Shown: positions 15,620-22,941 of the stretch, piece by piece
Layout: every line of letters starts with the position of its first letter
How positions within the stretch are numbered: the first letter of the stretch is position 1
Assembly: GCF_030531065.1 (NCBI RefSeq)
Contig: NZ_JAUNOQ010000001.1
Span: 1-64,000, forward strand
DNA length: 64,000 nt
From: Phascolarctobacterium sp.
Lineage (GTDB): Bacteria; Bacillota; Negativicutes; Acidaminococcales; Acidaminococcaceae
Direction of reading: 5' to 3'
The notes under the pieces: generated by a model
What the model was told of the DNA's origin: nothing
The model's input: the letters and a program-made list of their open reading frames with translations, nothing else
The model's database searches: none
Made by a program: the position numbers and the translations under genes

Positions 15620-15982
15620 TTGCACAAGATATATTTTTACAAAGACAAAAGCGGCAAAACACCAGTGGCCGATTATATCAGAGAATTAGCGGGCAAATCT
15701 GATAAAGATAGCCGTATAAAGCTTAGGAAAATACAAGATTATATCAACGCTTTGCGCGAATATGGCTTGAAGCTTACAGAGCCATATATTAAACACCTTG
15801 ACGGCGAAATTTGGGAGCTAAGGCCATTACGGGACAGAATACTTTTTGTTACATGGTATAACGGCGGCTTTGTGTTGCTTCACCAATTCATGAAGAAAAC
15901 GCAGAAAACACCTGCGCGGGAGATTGAGAAAGCAAAGCGGGAGCTTGCCGACATGATAGAAAGGGGCGTTGATTATGAATAA
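15620..15982 (+). CDS. higB: RelE/HigB-type toxin (Gp49-like, DUF891)
   Basis: A 120-residue protein with the Gp49-like/HigB pattern: IYFYKDKSGKTPVADYIREL, then IKHLDGEIWELRPLRDRILFVTWYNGGFVLLHQFMKKTQKTPAREIEKAKRELADMIER. These are ribosome-dependent mRNA interferases. The start is TTG with GGGAGGGG upstream. The stop codon overlaps the start of the antitoxin gene, the usual toxin-first order of higBA. Confidence 0.85.
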   Translation: MHKIYFYKDKSGKTPVADYIRELAGKSDKDSRIKLRKIQDYINALREYGLKLTEPYIKHLDGEIWELRPLRDRILFVTWYNGGFVLLHQFMKKTQKTPAREIEKAKRELADMIERGVDYE

Positions 15983-16259
15983 TTCGGTTATCGGCGGAAC
16001 ATGGGACGAATTAGAAAAAGAGCTTTTCACGCCTGAGGAAATAGCGGCCAGCAATTTCAGAGTGGCCATTATCGGCGAATTGATTAAAGCGCGGCAGGCG
16101 CAAGGCCTAAGCCAAAAGAAGCTAGAGGAATTAAGCGGCGTGAAGCAGCCTATTATCGCAAGAATGGAAAAGGGCGTCACAAGCCCACAAATCGATACGC
16201 TTTTAAAAGTGCTTGCGCCATTAGGTAAAACGCTTGCGGTCGTGCCGTTGGAAAAATAA
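15975..16259 (+). CDS. higA: HigA-like XRE antitoxin
   Basis: A 94-residue protein with a helix-turn-helix of the XRE type (GELIKARQAQGLSQKKLEELSGVKQPIIARMEKGVTSPQIDTLLKVLAPLGKTLAVVP). It starts at ATG 15975, overlapping the toxin's last codons by 8 bp, which couples translation. It likely binds the toxin and represses through the direct repeats at 15552-15592. Confidence 0.85.
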   Translation: MNNSVIGGTWDELEKELFTPEEIAASNFRVAIIGELIKARQAQGLSQKKLEELSGVKQPIIARMEKGVTSPQIDTLLKVLAPLGKTLAVVPLEK

Positions 16260-16276
16260 AGGGGCGTTGCATACCG

Positions 16277-16315
16277 GCGGCGGGATAGTTTGTATAAAGC
16301 TATCCTGCTTTTTTA
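16277..16315 (+). terminator. Terminator of the HigBA-like operon
   Basis: GCGGGATAG (16280-16288) pairs with CTATCCTGC (16300-16308), followed by six T. Confidence 0.75.
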
Positions 16316-16381
16316 TTAGCAGGGCGGCGACAAGGATTATTTCCGCGCGAAAAGCGACTAGGGCAGAAACGGAGGCATATT

Positions 16382-16693
16382 ATGGCGATTACACGCAAGA
16401 TGATTTATAAAGACGAACCGCTTACAGAAGCGCAGATTAAAGAATTGGACGCGCTGGAAAGCCGCCCGGTAGAGTTCGACGCAGACTGCCCGGAATTGAC
16501 GGCAGACCAATTAAAGCAAATAGCGGCGCAGGCCAGGGCTAAAAGAGTTACCCGCCGTCAAGTGGTAGCATTGAGAGTGTCGGCTGCCACGCTGGAAAAG
16601 GCTAAGGCAACAGGCCATGGCTATACTGGATTTATGAGCAGGCTTTTAGACCTTGCGATAAATAATCCGGAAATGGTAAAGCGCTGCCTATAA
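16382..16693 (+). CDS. BrnA/CopG-like antitoxin without a toxin partner
   Basis: A 103-residue protein. The C-terminal part (VTRRQVVALRVSAATLEKAKATGHGYTGFMSRLLDLAI) matches the BrnA-type ribbon-helix-helix (valine-rich strand, then a KATGHGY turn). The N-terminal part is acidic and presumably binds a toxin. In brnTA the toxin gene precedes the antitoxin, but the gene upstream here is higA, so the toxin is missing. It may serve as a stand-alone repressor or an anti-addiction factor. Confidence 0.65.
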   Translation: MAITRKMIYKDEPLTEAQIKELDALESRPVEFDADCPELTADQLKQIAAQARAKRVTRRQVVALRVSAATLEKAKATGHGYTGFMSRLLDLAINNPEMVKRCL

Positions 16694-16699
16694 GAGCAA

Positions 16700-16730
16700 A
16701 GCAGGAGTGTAAAAGCTTCTGCTTTTTTTT
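16700..16730 (+). terminator. Terminator after the BrnA-like gene
   Basis: AGCAGGAG (16700-16707) pairs with CTTCTGCT (16716-16723), followed by a run of eight T. Confidence 0.75.
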
Positions 16731-16734
16731 ATTT

Positions 16735-16840
16735 TGCCGACGGCATAGCCGCACACTATGCTTGCAAATGGCTGGATAGGTATTAGAGCAGTAACAGCCC
16801 AAAGAAAAAGCAGCGTTCGCACACGCGGCTTTTATATCGG
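16735..16840 (+). pseudogene. Decayed copy of a small CKWLDRY membrane-peptide locus
   Basis: The frame ending at TAG 16784-16786 reads ADGIAAHYACKWLDRY. It matches the C-terminus of the intact small peptide gene at 26544-26630 (YYICKWLDRY), with matching bases either side (TTGCAAATGGCTGGA, then TATTAGAGCAG) and a remnant of the same downstream AGCAGCG...CGCGGCT hairpin at about 16809-16831. No start codon or ribosome binding site is left; the 5' part runs into the terminator of the preceding gene. Confidence 0.55.
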
Positions 16841-16847
16841 CGGCAAA

Positions 16848-16884
16848 ATAAAATGCCCCACAGTCTAGCACACTGCGGGGCATT
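16848..16884 (-). terminator. Terminator of the first repressor gene
   Basis: AATGCCCC (16852-16859) and GGGGCATT (16877-16884), with an inner CAGT/ACTG pairing, followed on the minus strand by TTTATTTTG. About 140 bp beyond the repressor stop codon. Nothing else is recognised between 16885 and 17026. Confidence 0.65.
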
Positions 16885-17026
16885 GCTCCTAGTGGAGAAG
16901 CGTTAAAACTCTTTGCACGGTAAGAATACCACAAGAGCCAAAAAAGTCAAATGACAAAACAGCATGAGGTGGCAAAATTTACTTGCAGGGCTGACCAGCG
17001 GCGCGGCAAAGCCTAATAGCAAGGGG

Positions 17027-17530
17027 CTATTTTTCGGGGGCGGGGGTAGAGTTTGGCTTAACGTCGTCGGCGTGCGTTGGCGGCGTTTTTGGGCGTTGGC
17101 TACGCAGAAACTCTATATAAGTTTTTATTTTGTCGAATTCATCTTCACTAATACCAATTAAAACAAGCATGGCAAAATAATTAAGCCATTCTATATTTTT
17201 GGGCTTGCTTTTATAAAACCATAAATCCAATAACATAAATTTATCGGTTGTAAAAATTGCTTGGCGTTTTTGCTGATGGACTAGAGATAAAAAAGCAGAA
17301 ATAGAATTACAAGCAAGCTCATCTGAGGGTATTAGTTTATCTAGCGGTACATCTAGTGCGCTATGTAGCTTTAGGAGCATTTCAAGCGGAATATCTGTTA
17401 CTATCCTCTTTTCGTATTTATATATAGCAGGAGCTTGAAGCCCCAAAAGTTGCGCTAGAGCCTCTTGCGTCATTCCTTTATTTTTTCTAGCTTGTCTTAT
17501 TATTGCGCCAGCGTCTTTTGATACTTTCAT
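17027..17530 (-). CDS. XRE-family repressor (first CI-like regulator)
   Basis: A 167-residue protein with an N-terminal helix-turn-helix (IIRQARKNKGMTQEALAQLLGLQAPAIYKYEKRI) and a C-terminal domain with no LexA-type peptidase motif. The start is the ATG of MKVSKDAG (17530), which has AAGGGA upstream; the longer frame upstream begins within the operator region. It is divergent from a small Cro-like gene at 17675, with TCTT/AAGA-type palindromes between and beyond them. It probably controls one of two switches in the element. Confidence 0.8.
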   Translation of the reverse strand: MKVSKDAGAIIRQARKNKGMTQEALAQLLGLQAPAIYKYEKRIVTDIPLEMLLKLHSALDVPLDKLIPSDELACNSISAFLSLVHQQKRQAIFTTDKFMLLDLWFYKSKPKNIEWLNYFAMLVLIGISEDEFDKIKTYIEFLRSQRPKTPPTHADDVKPNSTPAPEK

Positions 17531-17604
17531 TTTTGCGTATTCCCTTTCAATATGTACTTGTATTATACGAAAGTTCAACGAAAAACGCAAGGAACGCAAG
17601 AAAA

Positions 17605-17656
17605 ACATCTTGCAAGACATTTATTTTTGTGTTAAGAAAAAACATCTTATAAGACA
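17605..17656. promoter_or_regulatory. Two operator sites between the first repressor and its Cro-like gene
   Basis: ACATCTTGCAAGACAT (17605-17620) and ACATCTTATAAGACA (17642-17656) share the form ACATCTTnnAAGACA. A third site, ACATCTTGTGAGATGT, lies just after the Cro-like gene at 17881-17896. Confidence 0.65.
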
Positions 17657-17674
17657 AAAAGGAGGGCTGCTAAA

Positions 17675-17878
17675 ATGAATAAAGAGTTGTTCAAATATCA
17701 TGCGGCTAAAAATCGCGATACTATGCGAGATGTTGCCGAAATTTTGAATATCTACCCGCAAACTTTATCAGCGCGCTTAAATGGCCGTTATGGCAAGTTT
17801 TCACTAGATAATATAGCCATTTTGCGCGAGCGTTGGCATTTAACGGCGGAACAATGCGCCGAAATTTTTTTAGATTAA
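17675..17878 (+). CDS. Cro-like small regulator
   Basis: A 67-residue helix-turn-helix protein (YHAAKNRDTMRDVAEILNIYPQTLSARLNGRYGKFSLDNIAILRERWHLTAEQCAEIF). AAGGAGGG lies upstream of the ATG. It is divergent from the repressor at 17027-17530, as in phage lysogeny switches. An operator-like palindrome begins 2 bp after the stop codon. Confidence 0.75.
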   Translation: MNKELFKYHAAKNRDTMRDVAEILNIYPQTLSARLNGRYGKFSLDNIAILRERWHLTAEQCAEIFLD

Positions 17879-17880
17879 AT

Positions 17881-17896
17881 ACATCTTGTGAGATGT
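17881..17896. promoter_or_regulatory. Third operator of the first switch
   Basis: ACATCTTGTGAGATGT, a near-perfect 16-bp palindrome related to the two sites at 17605-17656. Confidence 0.5.
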
Positions 17897-17967
17897 ATTG
17901 GGCGGGCAAGCTGGCGGCGACTTGTCAAAACTTGTCATTGAAAACCTTATAAAACCTAATACGCTAC

Positions 17968-18648
17968 TTATTTTTCGTTGTTGGTAAGTTCAGAGCCATA
18001 AATTTTGTTTCTAAAGGCGGGGTCAGCAGCTAGTTTATAATAAAAAGCTTCTAAATAACGAATTTTATTTTTTATTTGCTTTATTTTTTCAATATCTAAA
18101 TTTTTGTTTAAAGCTTCTAATTCATTGTTTATTTCTTCAAATATTTCTTCTTGTGACACAAAGGCATAATCTGAAAAAATTTCAGCGTTCAACTCTTTTG
18201 CAAATTTATCACGAAAGGCTACATTGGCAGCCTTTTGCCCTTTGGCTATTAGCTTTTTCACAAAATCAAAAAAATCTGTTGCTGCTAAATTTAAATTTAC
18301 CCCAGTTTCTAGGTGATTTAAAATATATCCATTTACAATAGATTTATTGTCTTTGACAGCGTCTTTAAATGACAAATACTCTGTAAAAGTACCTTTAGTT
18401 ACGCTTATACCGTATTGAGACAATAAAGAAATATATTCTTGCTCTGTACTTGTTTTATAATTTAATAGTTCATTTGGCGTTATATTTAAAACCTTGCATA
18501 ATTCAATAATAAAGCCTATGCGCGGCTCCGTATTAGTGGTTTCATACCTGCCAATCATAGACGCAGGCACCAAAAGGAGCTGGCCTAATTCTTTTTGTGA
18601 CAATCCAGCTTTTTCACGCGCTGCTTTTAAGCATTCGCCGAAATTCAT
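17968..18648 (-). CDS. XRE-family repressor (second CI-like regulator)
   Basis: A 226-residue protein. The N-terminal 65 residues are a typical XRE domain (LKAAREKAGLSQKELGQLLLVPASMIGRYETTNTEPRIGFIIELCKVLNITPNELL). The remainder is charged and helical (DIEKIKQIKNKIRYLEAFYYK) without a recognisable peptidase domain, so SOS-type self-cleavage is not expected. Release by an anti-repressor from a helper would be the satellite-like alternative. It is divergent from the gene at 18783, with a perfect inverted repeat between them. AT-rich codon use is marked. Confidence 0.8.
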   Translation of the reverse strand: MNFGECLKAAREKAGLSQKELGQLLLVPASMIGRYETTNTEPRIGFIIELCKVLNITPNELLNYKTSTEQEYISLLSQYGISVTKGTFTEYLSFKDAVKDNKSIVNGYILNHLETGVNLNLAATDFFDFVKKLIAKGQKAANVAFRDKFAKELNAEIFSDYAFVSQEEIFEEINNELEALNKNLDIEKIKQIKNKIRYLEAFYYKLAADPAFRNKIYGSELTNNEK

Positions 18649-18712
18649 AAAACAACACCTGCCTTTTTTTGTTTAAGTTTATCATGTAAAAAGCTAATAC
18701 GCTATAAAAAGC

Positions 18713-18765
18713 TTGACAATATAGCTAAATAGATACTAAAATAAAAACAGTATCTATTTAGCTAT
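18713..18765 (+). promoter_or_regulatory. Promoter with embedded 17-bp inverted repeat operator
   Basis: TTGACA (18713-18718), 18-bp spacer, TAAAAT (18737-18742). The perfect inverted repeat ATAGCTAAATAGATACT (18721-18737) / AGTATCTATTTAGCTAT (18749-18765), with an 11-bp spacer, overlaps the spacer and -10, so a bound repressor would block transcription of the rightward operon. Confidence 0.75.
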
Positions 18766-18782
18766 TAAAGTGGGGTGAAAAT

Positions 18783-18977
18783 ATGCAATTAGTAATTAAC
18801 ACAAAAACTCTAGGCTTAGCCATGGCAGAGCAACAACTTAGCATAACAGAATTGCAAGAAAAGGCAAAAATAAGTCAAGCTGTTATAAAAAGCATTAACG
18901 CCGGAAAATCGGTAAAGCCTGCAACGCTGGGCAAGTTAGCGGCGGCGTTAGGCGTAGAGCCTAAAGAGCTAGTATAA
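18783..18977 (+). CDS. Cro-like regulator of the second switch
   Basis: A 64-residue XRE protein (KTLGLAMAEQQLSITELQEKAKISQAVIKSINAGKSVKPATLGKLAAALGVEPKELV). It is the first gene of the rightward block leading to the primase-helicase and integrase. GGGGTG lies upstream of the ATG. Confidence 0.75.
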   Translation: MQLVINTKTLGLAMAEQQLSITELQEKAKISQAVIKSINAGKSVKPATLGKLAAALGVEPKELV

Positions 18978-19023
18978 AAGCCTTGCCCTATTATCGGCAG
19001 AGCTAGAAAGCGAGGCGAAACAC

Positions 19024-19203
19024 ATGAACAAACTGGAAAAAGACTGGGTATTTAACGAAATTATGCGGCATTTGTCAACACATGGGCGCGGCGGCGATTT
19101 TGGCAGTTATACGGCGGGGCGCGTTGACGCGCTTGTCGAGTTTCTACGGAATGCCGGGTATTACAGGCAGTTTTTAAAATGGCGCGCGAAGCAATGCAAG
19201 TAA
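19024..19203 (+). CDS. Small hypothetical protein
   Basis: A 59-residue ORF beginning MNKLEKDWVFNEIMRHL and ending FLKWRAKQCK, preceded by GAGGCGAAAC. Basic and probably helical. It is in the same direction as its neighbours, 46 bp after the Cro-like gene. No family recognised; called a gene on position, ribosome binding site and codon use. Confidence 0.55.
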   Translation: MNKLEKDWVFNEIMRHLSTHGRGGDFGSYTAGRVDALVEFLRNAGYYRQFLKWRAKQCK

Positions 19204-19345
19204 ACGCCTATTTTGGGGCGCGTAGGACGCGCTAGGAACGTTATTTGGCAATGCAAACGCTCAACAGGTATAAAGTATCGCGCCGCCGATTTGCAACGCT
19301 TAAAATGGCGTTAGGGCGGTAATATGAAGAAAGGAATGGTAAACC

Positions 19346-19570
19346 ATGTTAAACAATCAAAACGCTATTACAGAACAAGAAACAGCCCTGCAAAACAATA
19401 TGGAGGCAGAGCCGGTTTATATTAACTGCCGCGAGGTTATGCGGATAACGGGCTTGTCGCGCGGCAAAGCCTACGAGCTTATCAGACAGTGTAATAAAGA
19501 ATTGGCGGCGGCGGGCAAGTTCATTCGGCGCGGCATGGTCAACAGACACTACTTGAATAAAAAATTATAA
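19346..19570 (+). CDS. Excisionase-like helix-turn-helix protein
   Basis: A 74-residue protein. VYINCREVMRITGLSRGKAYELIRQCNKELAAAGKFIRRGMVNRHYLNKKL is the winged-helix pattern of small Xis/AlpA-like proteins encoded by integrative elements. AAAGGAA lies upstream of the ATG. It probably guides excision together with the integrase at 22942, or acts as a regulator. Confidence 0.65.
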   Translation: MLNNQNAITEQETALQNNMEAEPVYINCREVMRITGLSRGKAYELIRQCNKELAAAGKFIRRGMVNRHYLNKKL

Positions 19571-19609
19571 GCCCTGACTTGCAGGGCTTTAGCGAAAGGG
19601 GCGTTCAAC

Positions 19610-19726
19610 ATGAGAAAAGCTAATTATCAAAAAGCCGCTTTTTACGTATGGCTGGCGGCGATGCTGGCCTTTATCGCCACTAATGCGGCGGCGAAATTCT
19701 TTTGGCTAGGGGGTCGTATAGCATGA
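19610..19726 (+). CDS. Small membrane peptide
   Basis: A 38-residue ORF with one hydrophobic segment (FYVWLAAMLAFIATNAAA) and basic ends. GAAAGGGGCG lies upstream. Small membrane proteins at this position are usual in satellites and phages. No family recognised. Confidence 0.45.
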   Translation: MRKANYQKAAFYVWLAAMLAFIATNAAAKFFWLGGRIA

Positions 19727-19754
19727 CTGGACAAAAGCAAATCGGGGGGGTACT

Positions 19755-19997
19755 TTGCCGCAAATGATTTATGAAATTGTATTGCATACGCCGTGCTTAC
19801 TGGACGATGCAGAACACGCGCAAGCTTTCAATGGCGTGTTAAAGCGTCAGGGCGAATATAGCGCACGCTGGACGTGTATGCTAATATATACGGCTGGCGT
19901 TCTGATGGGCATAAGGCAGGAACGGCAGCGCAGACATAAAAAAAGACATTCCAGCGCGGGCGGCGCGGAATGCCTAAGGCTAAGAAGCGGAAAATAA
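19755..19997 (+). CDS. Small hypothetical protein
   Basis: An 80-residue ORF (start TTG 19755, or ATG 19764) with GGGGGG upstream. It has CLLDDAEHAQAFNGVLKRQGEY, a short hydrophobic stretch (MLIYTAGVLMG) and a strongly basic tail (RQERQRRHKKRH). No family recognised. It precedes the primase-helicase. Confidence 0.5.
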   Translation: MPQMIYEIVLHTPCLLDDAEHAQAFNGVLKRQGEYSARWTCMLIYTAGVLMGIRQERQRRHKKRHSSAGGAECLRLRSGK

Positions 19998-20106
19998 AGC
20001 TTTTTAGCAGCTGTTAGTTCTTTAATATTTTAACAAATTAAGCCGCTTTCCGTCAAGCAATAATGCAAGGCGGGGCGGCTCATTTTATATATTAAGGGGG
20101 TACACT

Positions 20107-22779
20107 ATGCAGAAAAAATTATTAACGCTTGACGATATAAGGCCATTGTTAGAGGGAGCAAAAGAAAAGGCGAACGGCCATATAATAGCCACGTGCCCGC
20201 TATGCGGCAAGGCGGAACACCTGCATATTGACGAAAAGGACGGCGGCCAGCTTTTAGTTTATTGCCAAAAGTGCAGTGCGCCGGGCGCGGATTTTTTCAA
20301 AGAATGGCACAGACTGCTTGACGATGGCAGCGCACACGGGCAGGATACTTACAGCAAGGCCGCCGCTAAGCCAGCGCCGCCAAAGGCAACGCCGCCAAAA
20401 GACCACGGGGCGCAAATAGAGGATTATTACCACGTTTACAGAATGCCGGACGGCGCAGAGGTTTTCCGCAAGCGGCGCAGGAAATGGGCAGACGGCCACA
20501 AGGCTTTTAGCTTTGAGTTTATGGACGGTACCGGTAACAAGCGTTATTCTAAGCCGGAAAACAGCAATAATTTATATAATCTAGACCTGCTGGAAAAGGC
20601 CGCGCCAACGGATACGCTTTACATTGTAGAGGGCGAAAAGTGCGCCGACGCTATGACGGGGCAGGGCTTTTTGTGTACGACGGCTTGCACGGGCGCGCAG
20701 AAAAGCATTAAGTTTACTGATACGGACAAGGCCGCGCTGGCCAAATTCCAAAAGCTGGTTATCATTCCCGACAATGACGAAAAAGGGCAAAGCTACGTAG
20801 AAGCCTTTGCAGAATTTAGGCCGTATATCTTGCGTCTGCCGTCATTGTGGCCAGTTTGCCCGCCTAAAGGCGATATAGCAGATTATTTTGCACAGGGCGG
20901 CGAAGCGGCGGCGGTAACAGGCGCGGAATGCGAAGCGCCGCCAGCCCTGCCGCTGGAATTAAACGCGGAAACGATAAAGGGCTTTAGCGCTGCCGACATA
21001 ATCGGCGACGGCGTTTTTACGGCGCTTTTCGCTATTACAGACCAATACAAGCGGGCGCAGATAGAGGCGCTGCTGAATACCAGAGCGGCAGAGCTAAAGA
21101 CCGCGCGGAATTTTGCCAAATGCCTAAAGGCTTATAAAATGACGCGGGCGCAGGAAAAGCGCGGCGGCCACGTTACGCAGTTCCCGGAGCAGCCGTTAGA
21201 ATTGAAGCTATCCGACAAATGGGGCGGCGATGCAAGCGGCGTGTACTGCTGGAAACAGGCGGGCGACGAATACGTTAAAGAATACGCCAGCTATACGCCT
21301 GTTATGCCAATAAAGCTTTTGCACGATGTAGAGCAGCGCACGGATAAGATAGAGCTTGCCTTTTATCGATACGGCCACTGGGAGAGCATTATTACAGACA
21401 TGAACGCTATCGCCAGCAAGTCCAAAATATTAACGCTTGCTAATTACGGGCTGGACGTAAGCGAAGGAACGGCAAAGCTTTTAATAGAGTATCTTGCGGC
21501 GGTTAGAGCTTTAAACAGCGACACGCTGCCGCGCCAAAACATTGTAAGCCGTTTGGGATGGATTGGCGGCGACTTTGTGCCGTATAGCGGGGGCTATGTT
21601 ATCGACGGCGGAAGCCACGCAGACCTATTAGAGGCAGTGACGCTTAAAGGCAGCCTGCAGGCTTGGGTTGATGCCGTAAAGCCGCTGCAGCAGGATATCC
21701 GTTTTAGGTTGACGCTTGCGGCGGCGTTTGCAAGCGTGATGCTGGAAAAAGTAGACGCGCAGCCGTTTATCTTGCATTTGTGGGGGCAGAGCGGCAGCGG
21801 TAAAACAGTAAGCTTGCAAATTGCGGCCAGCGTATGGGGACATAATACGCTTATCGGCTCAATGAACGCCACAACTAACGCGGCAGAACATAAAGCGGCG
21901 GCGCTCCATAACATACCGGTATTATGCGACGAATTGCAGACCGTCAAAACATACGGGCAAAATAATTATGATGCGGTCATTATGCGCTTGTGCGAGGGCA
22001 CGGGCAGGGCAAGATTAAACGTAGAGGGGGCAAGCCGTCCGGTTACAAAATGGCATAACTGCTTTATCGTTACAGGGGAGGAAACACTTTGCAAAAAGAA
22101 CAGCGGCGGCGGCGCGGCTAATCGTGTTATAGAAATTGAAACTGGCGCAAGTATATTGCCCGCCGGGGTCGACGTTGGGGAATTGCTGGCCACGGCGGCG
22201 ACTAATTGCGGCAACGCCGGGAAAGCGTTTGTAAATGCCCTGCAAAGTATGGAGCTGAAAGAGCTGCAAGACCTTTGCAAAATGTCAGTAAGCATTATAA
22301 CGCAGACTTGCAAAACCACAGGCAAGCAAGCGGCGGCGATGGGGCTAATATACGCGGCAGACTGCCTTGTAAGCGAGCATATTTTTAATAACCGCGCCGA
22401 CATACTCAAACCGGAACAGTTAAAGCCGTTTGTAAAAACTCTTGCCGCCGTCGACGTAGCGGAACGCGCCAAAGAATTTATTATAGGCCATATAACAGCA
22501 CATCAAGCTAATTTTGCGCCGGTAGGGGAAAAATTCGCGCCGTCTTATACCTTTTGGGGCAAATTACTTTGCAGAAACGCAGACCAGCAGGTCGATGGCG
22601 TGCAGATAATTAAGCAAGTATTAGACGCAGAGCTTGCGGCGCAAGGATTTGATTTAAAAGCAGTTTGTCGGCGCTGGATTGAAAACGGCTTTATGCAAGA
22701 GGGCGGCGCGCAGCAAATACGGCTAAACGGCAACGACAGGACAAGGGTATTAACGCTAAATTTCCGCCTTGCTATCTAG
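20107..22779 (+). CDS. Primase-helicase with zinc-finger, TOPRIM and DUF927 domains
   Basis: An 890-residue replication protein. The N-terminal zinc ribbon is visible as CPLCGKAEHLHI...YCQKCSAPG (residues about 31-61). A TOPRIM domain follows (YIVEGEKCADAM, then LVIIPDNDEKGQSY, about 170-230). The second half is a DUF927 helicase-like ATPase with Walker A GQSGSGKT (about 560) and Walker B-like IPVLCDEL (about 604). Such proteins start and drive replication of phages, satellites and integrative elements, so the element probably replicates after excision. AAGGGGG lies upstream of the ATG. Confidence 0.85.
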   Translation: MQKKLLTLDDIRPLLEGAKEKANGHIIATCPLCGKAEHLHIDEKDGGQLLVYCQKCSAPGADFFKEWHRLLDDGSAHGQDTYSKAAAKPAPPKATPPKDHGAQIEDYYHVYRMPDGAEVFRKRRRKWADGHKAFSFEFMDGTGNKRYSKPENSNNLYNLDLLEKAAPTDTLYIVEGEKCADAMTGQGFLCTTACTGAQKSIKFTDTDKAALAKFQKLVIIPDNDEKGQSYVEAFAEFRPYILRLPSLWPVCPPKGDIADYFAQGGEAAAVTGAECEAPPALPLELNAETIKGFSAADIIGDGVFTALFAITDQYKRAQIEALLNTRAAELKTARNFAKCLKAYKMTRAQEKRGGHVTQFPEQPLELKLSDKWGGDASGVYCWKQAGDEYVKEYASYTPVMPIKLLHDVEQRTDKIELAFYRYGHWESIITDMNAIASKSKILTLANYGLDVSEGTAKLLIEYLAAVRALNSDTLPRQNIVSRLGWIGGDFVPYSGGYVIDGGSHADLLEAVTLKGSLQAWVDAVKPLQQDIRFRLTLAAAFASVMLEKVDAQPFILHLWGQSGSGKTVSLQIAASVWGHNTLIGSMNATTNAAEHKAAALHNIPVLCDELQTVKTYGQNNYDAVIMRLCEGTGRARLNVEGASRPVTKWHNCFIVTGEETLCKKNSGGGAANRVIEIETGASILPAGVDVGELLATAATNCGNAGKAFVNALQSMELKELQDLCKMSVSIITQTCKTTGKQAAAMGLIYAADCLVSEHIFNNRADILKPEQLKPFVKTLAAVDVAERAKEFIIGHITAHQANFAPVGEKFAPSYTFWGKLLCRNADQQVDGVQIIKQVLDAELAAQGFDLKAVCRRWIENGFMQEGGAQQIRLNGNDRTRVLTLNFRLAI

Positions 22780-22803
22780 TTTTATAAAGTTTTATAAATG
22801 TTT

Positions 22804-22891
22804 TGTGACAGGCTGTGACAAATTTTGTGACAGAAAAATCGCTCAACCATGCGGCTTTAAGCCCTGCTGTCACAAAAATATTACTGTCACA
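22804..22891. repeat. Right cluster of TGTCACA sites
   Basis: Five copies of TGTGACA/TGTCACA (22804, 22814, 22826, 22868, 22885) flank AAAAATCGCTCAACCATG (22834-22851). Read on the minus strand, this last motif matches 13733-13750 at 17 of 18 bases. The cluster sits directly upstream of the integrase gene and mirrors the cluster at 13697-13885. Confidence 0.7.
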
Positions 22892-22941
22892 AGAAAATAA
22901 TATATACTTAAGTAAAAAAAGAATTGGAGGGGAAACGCTTA

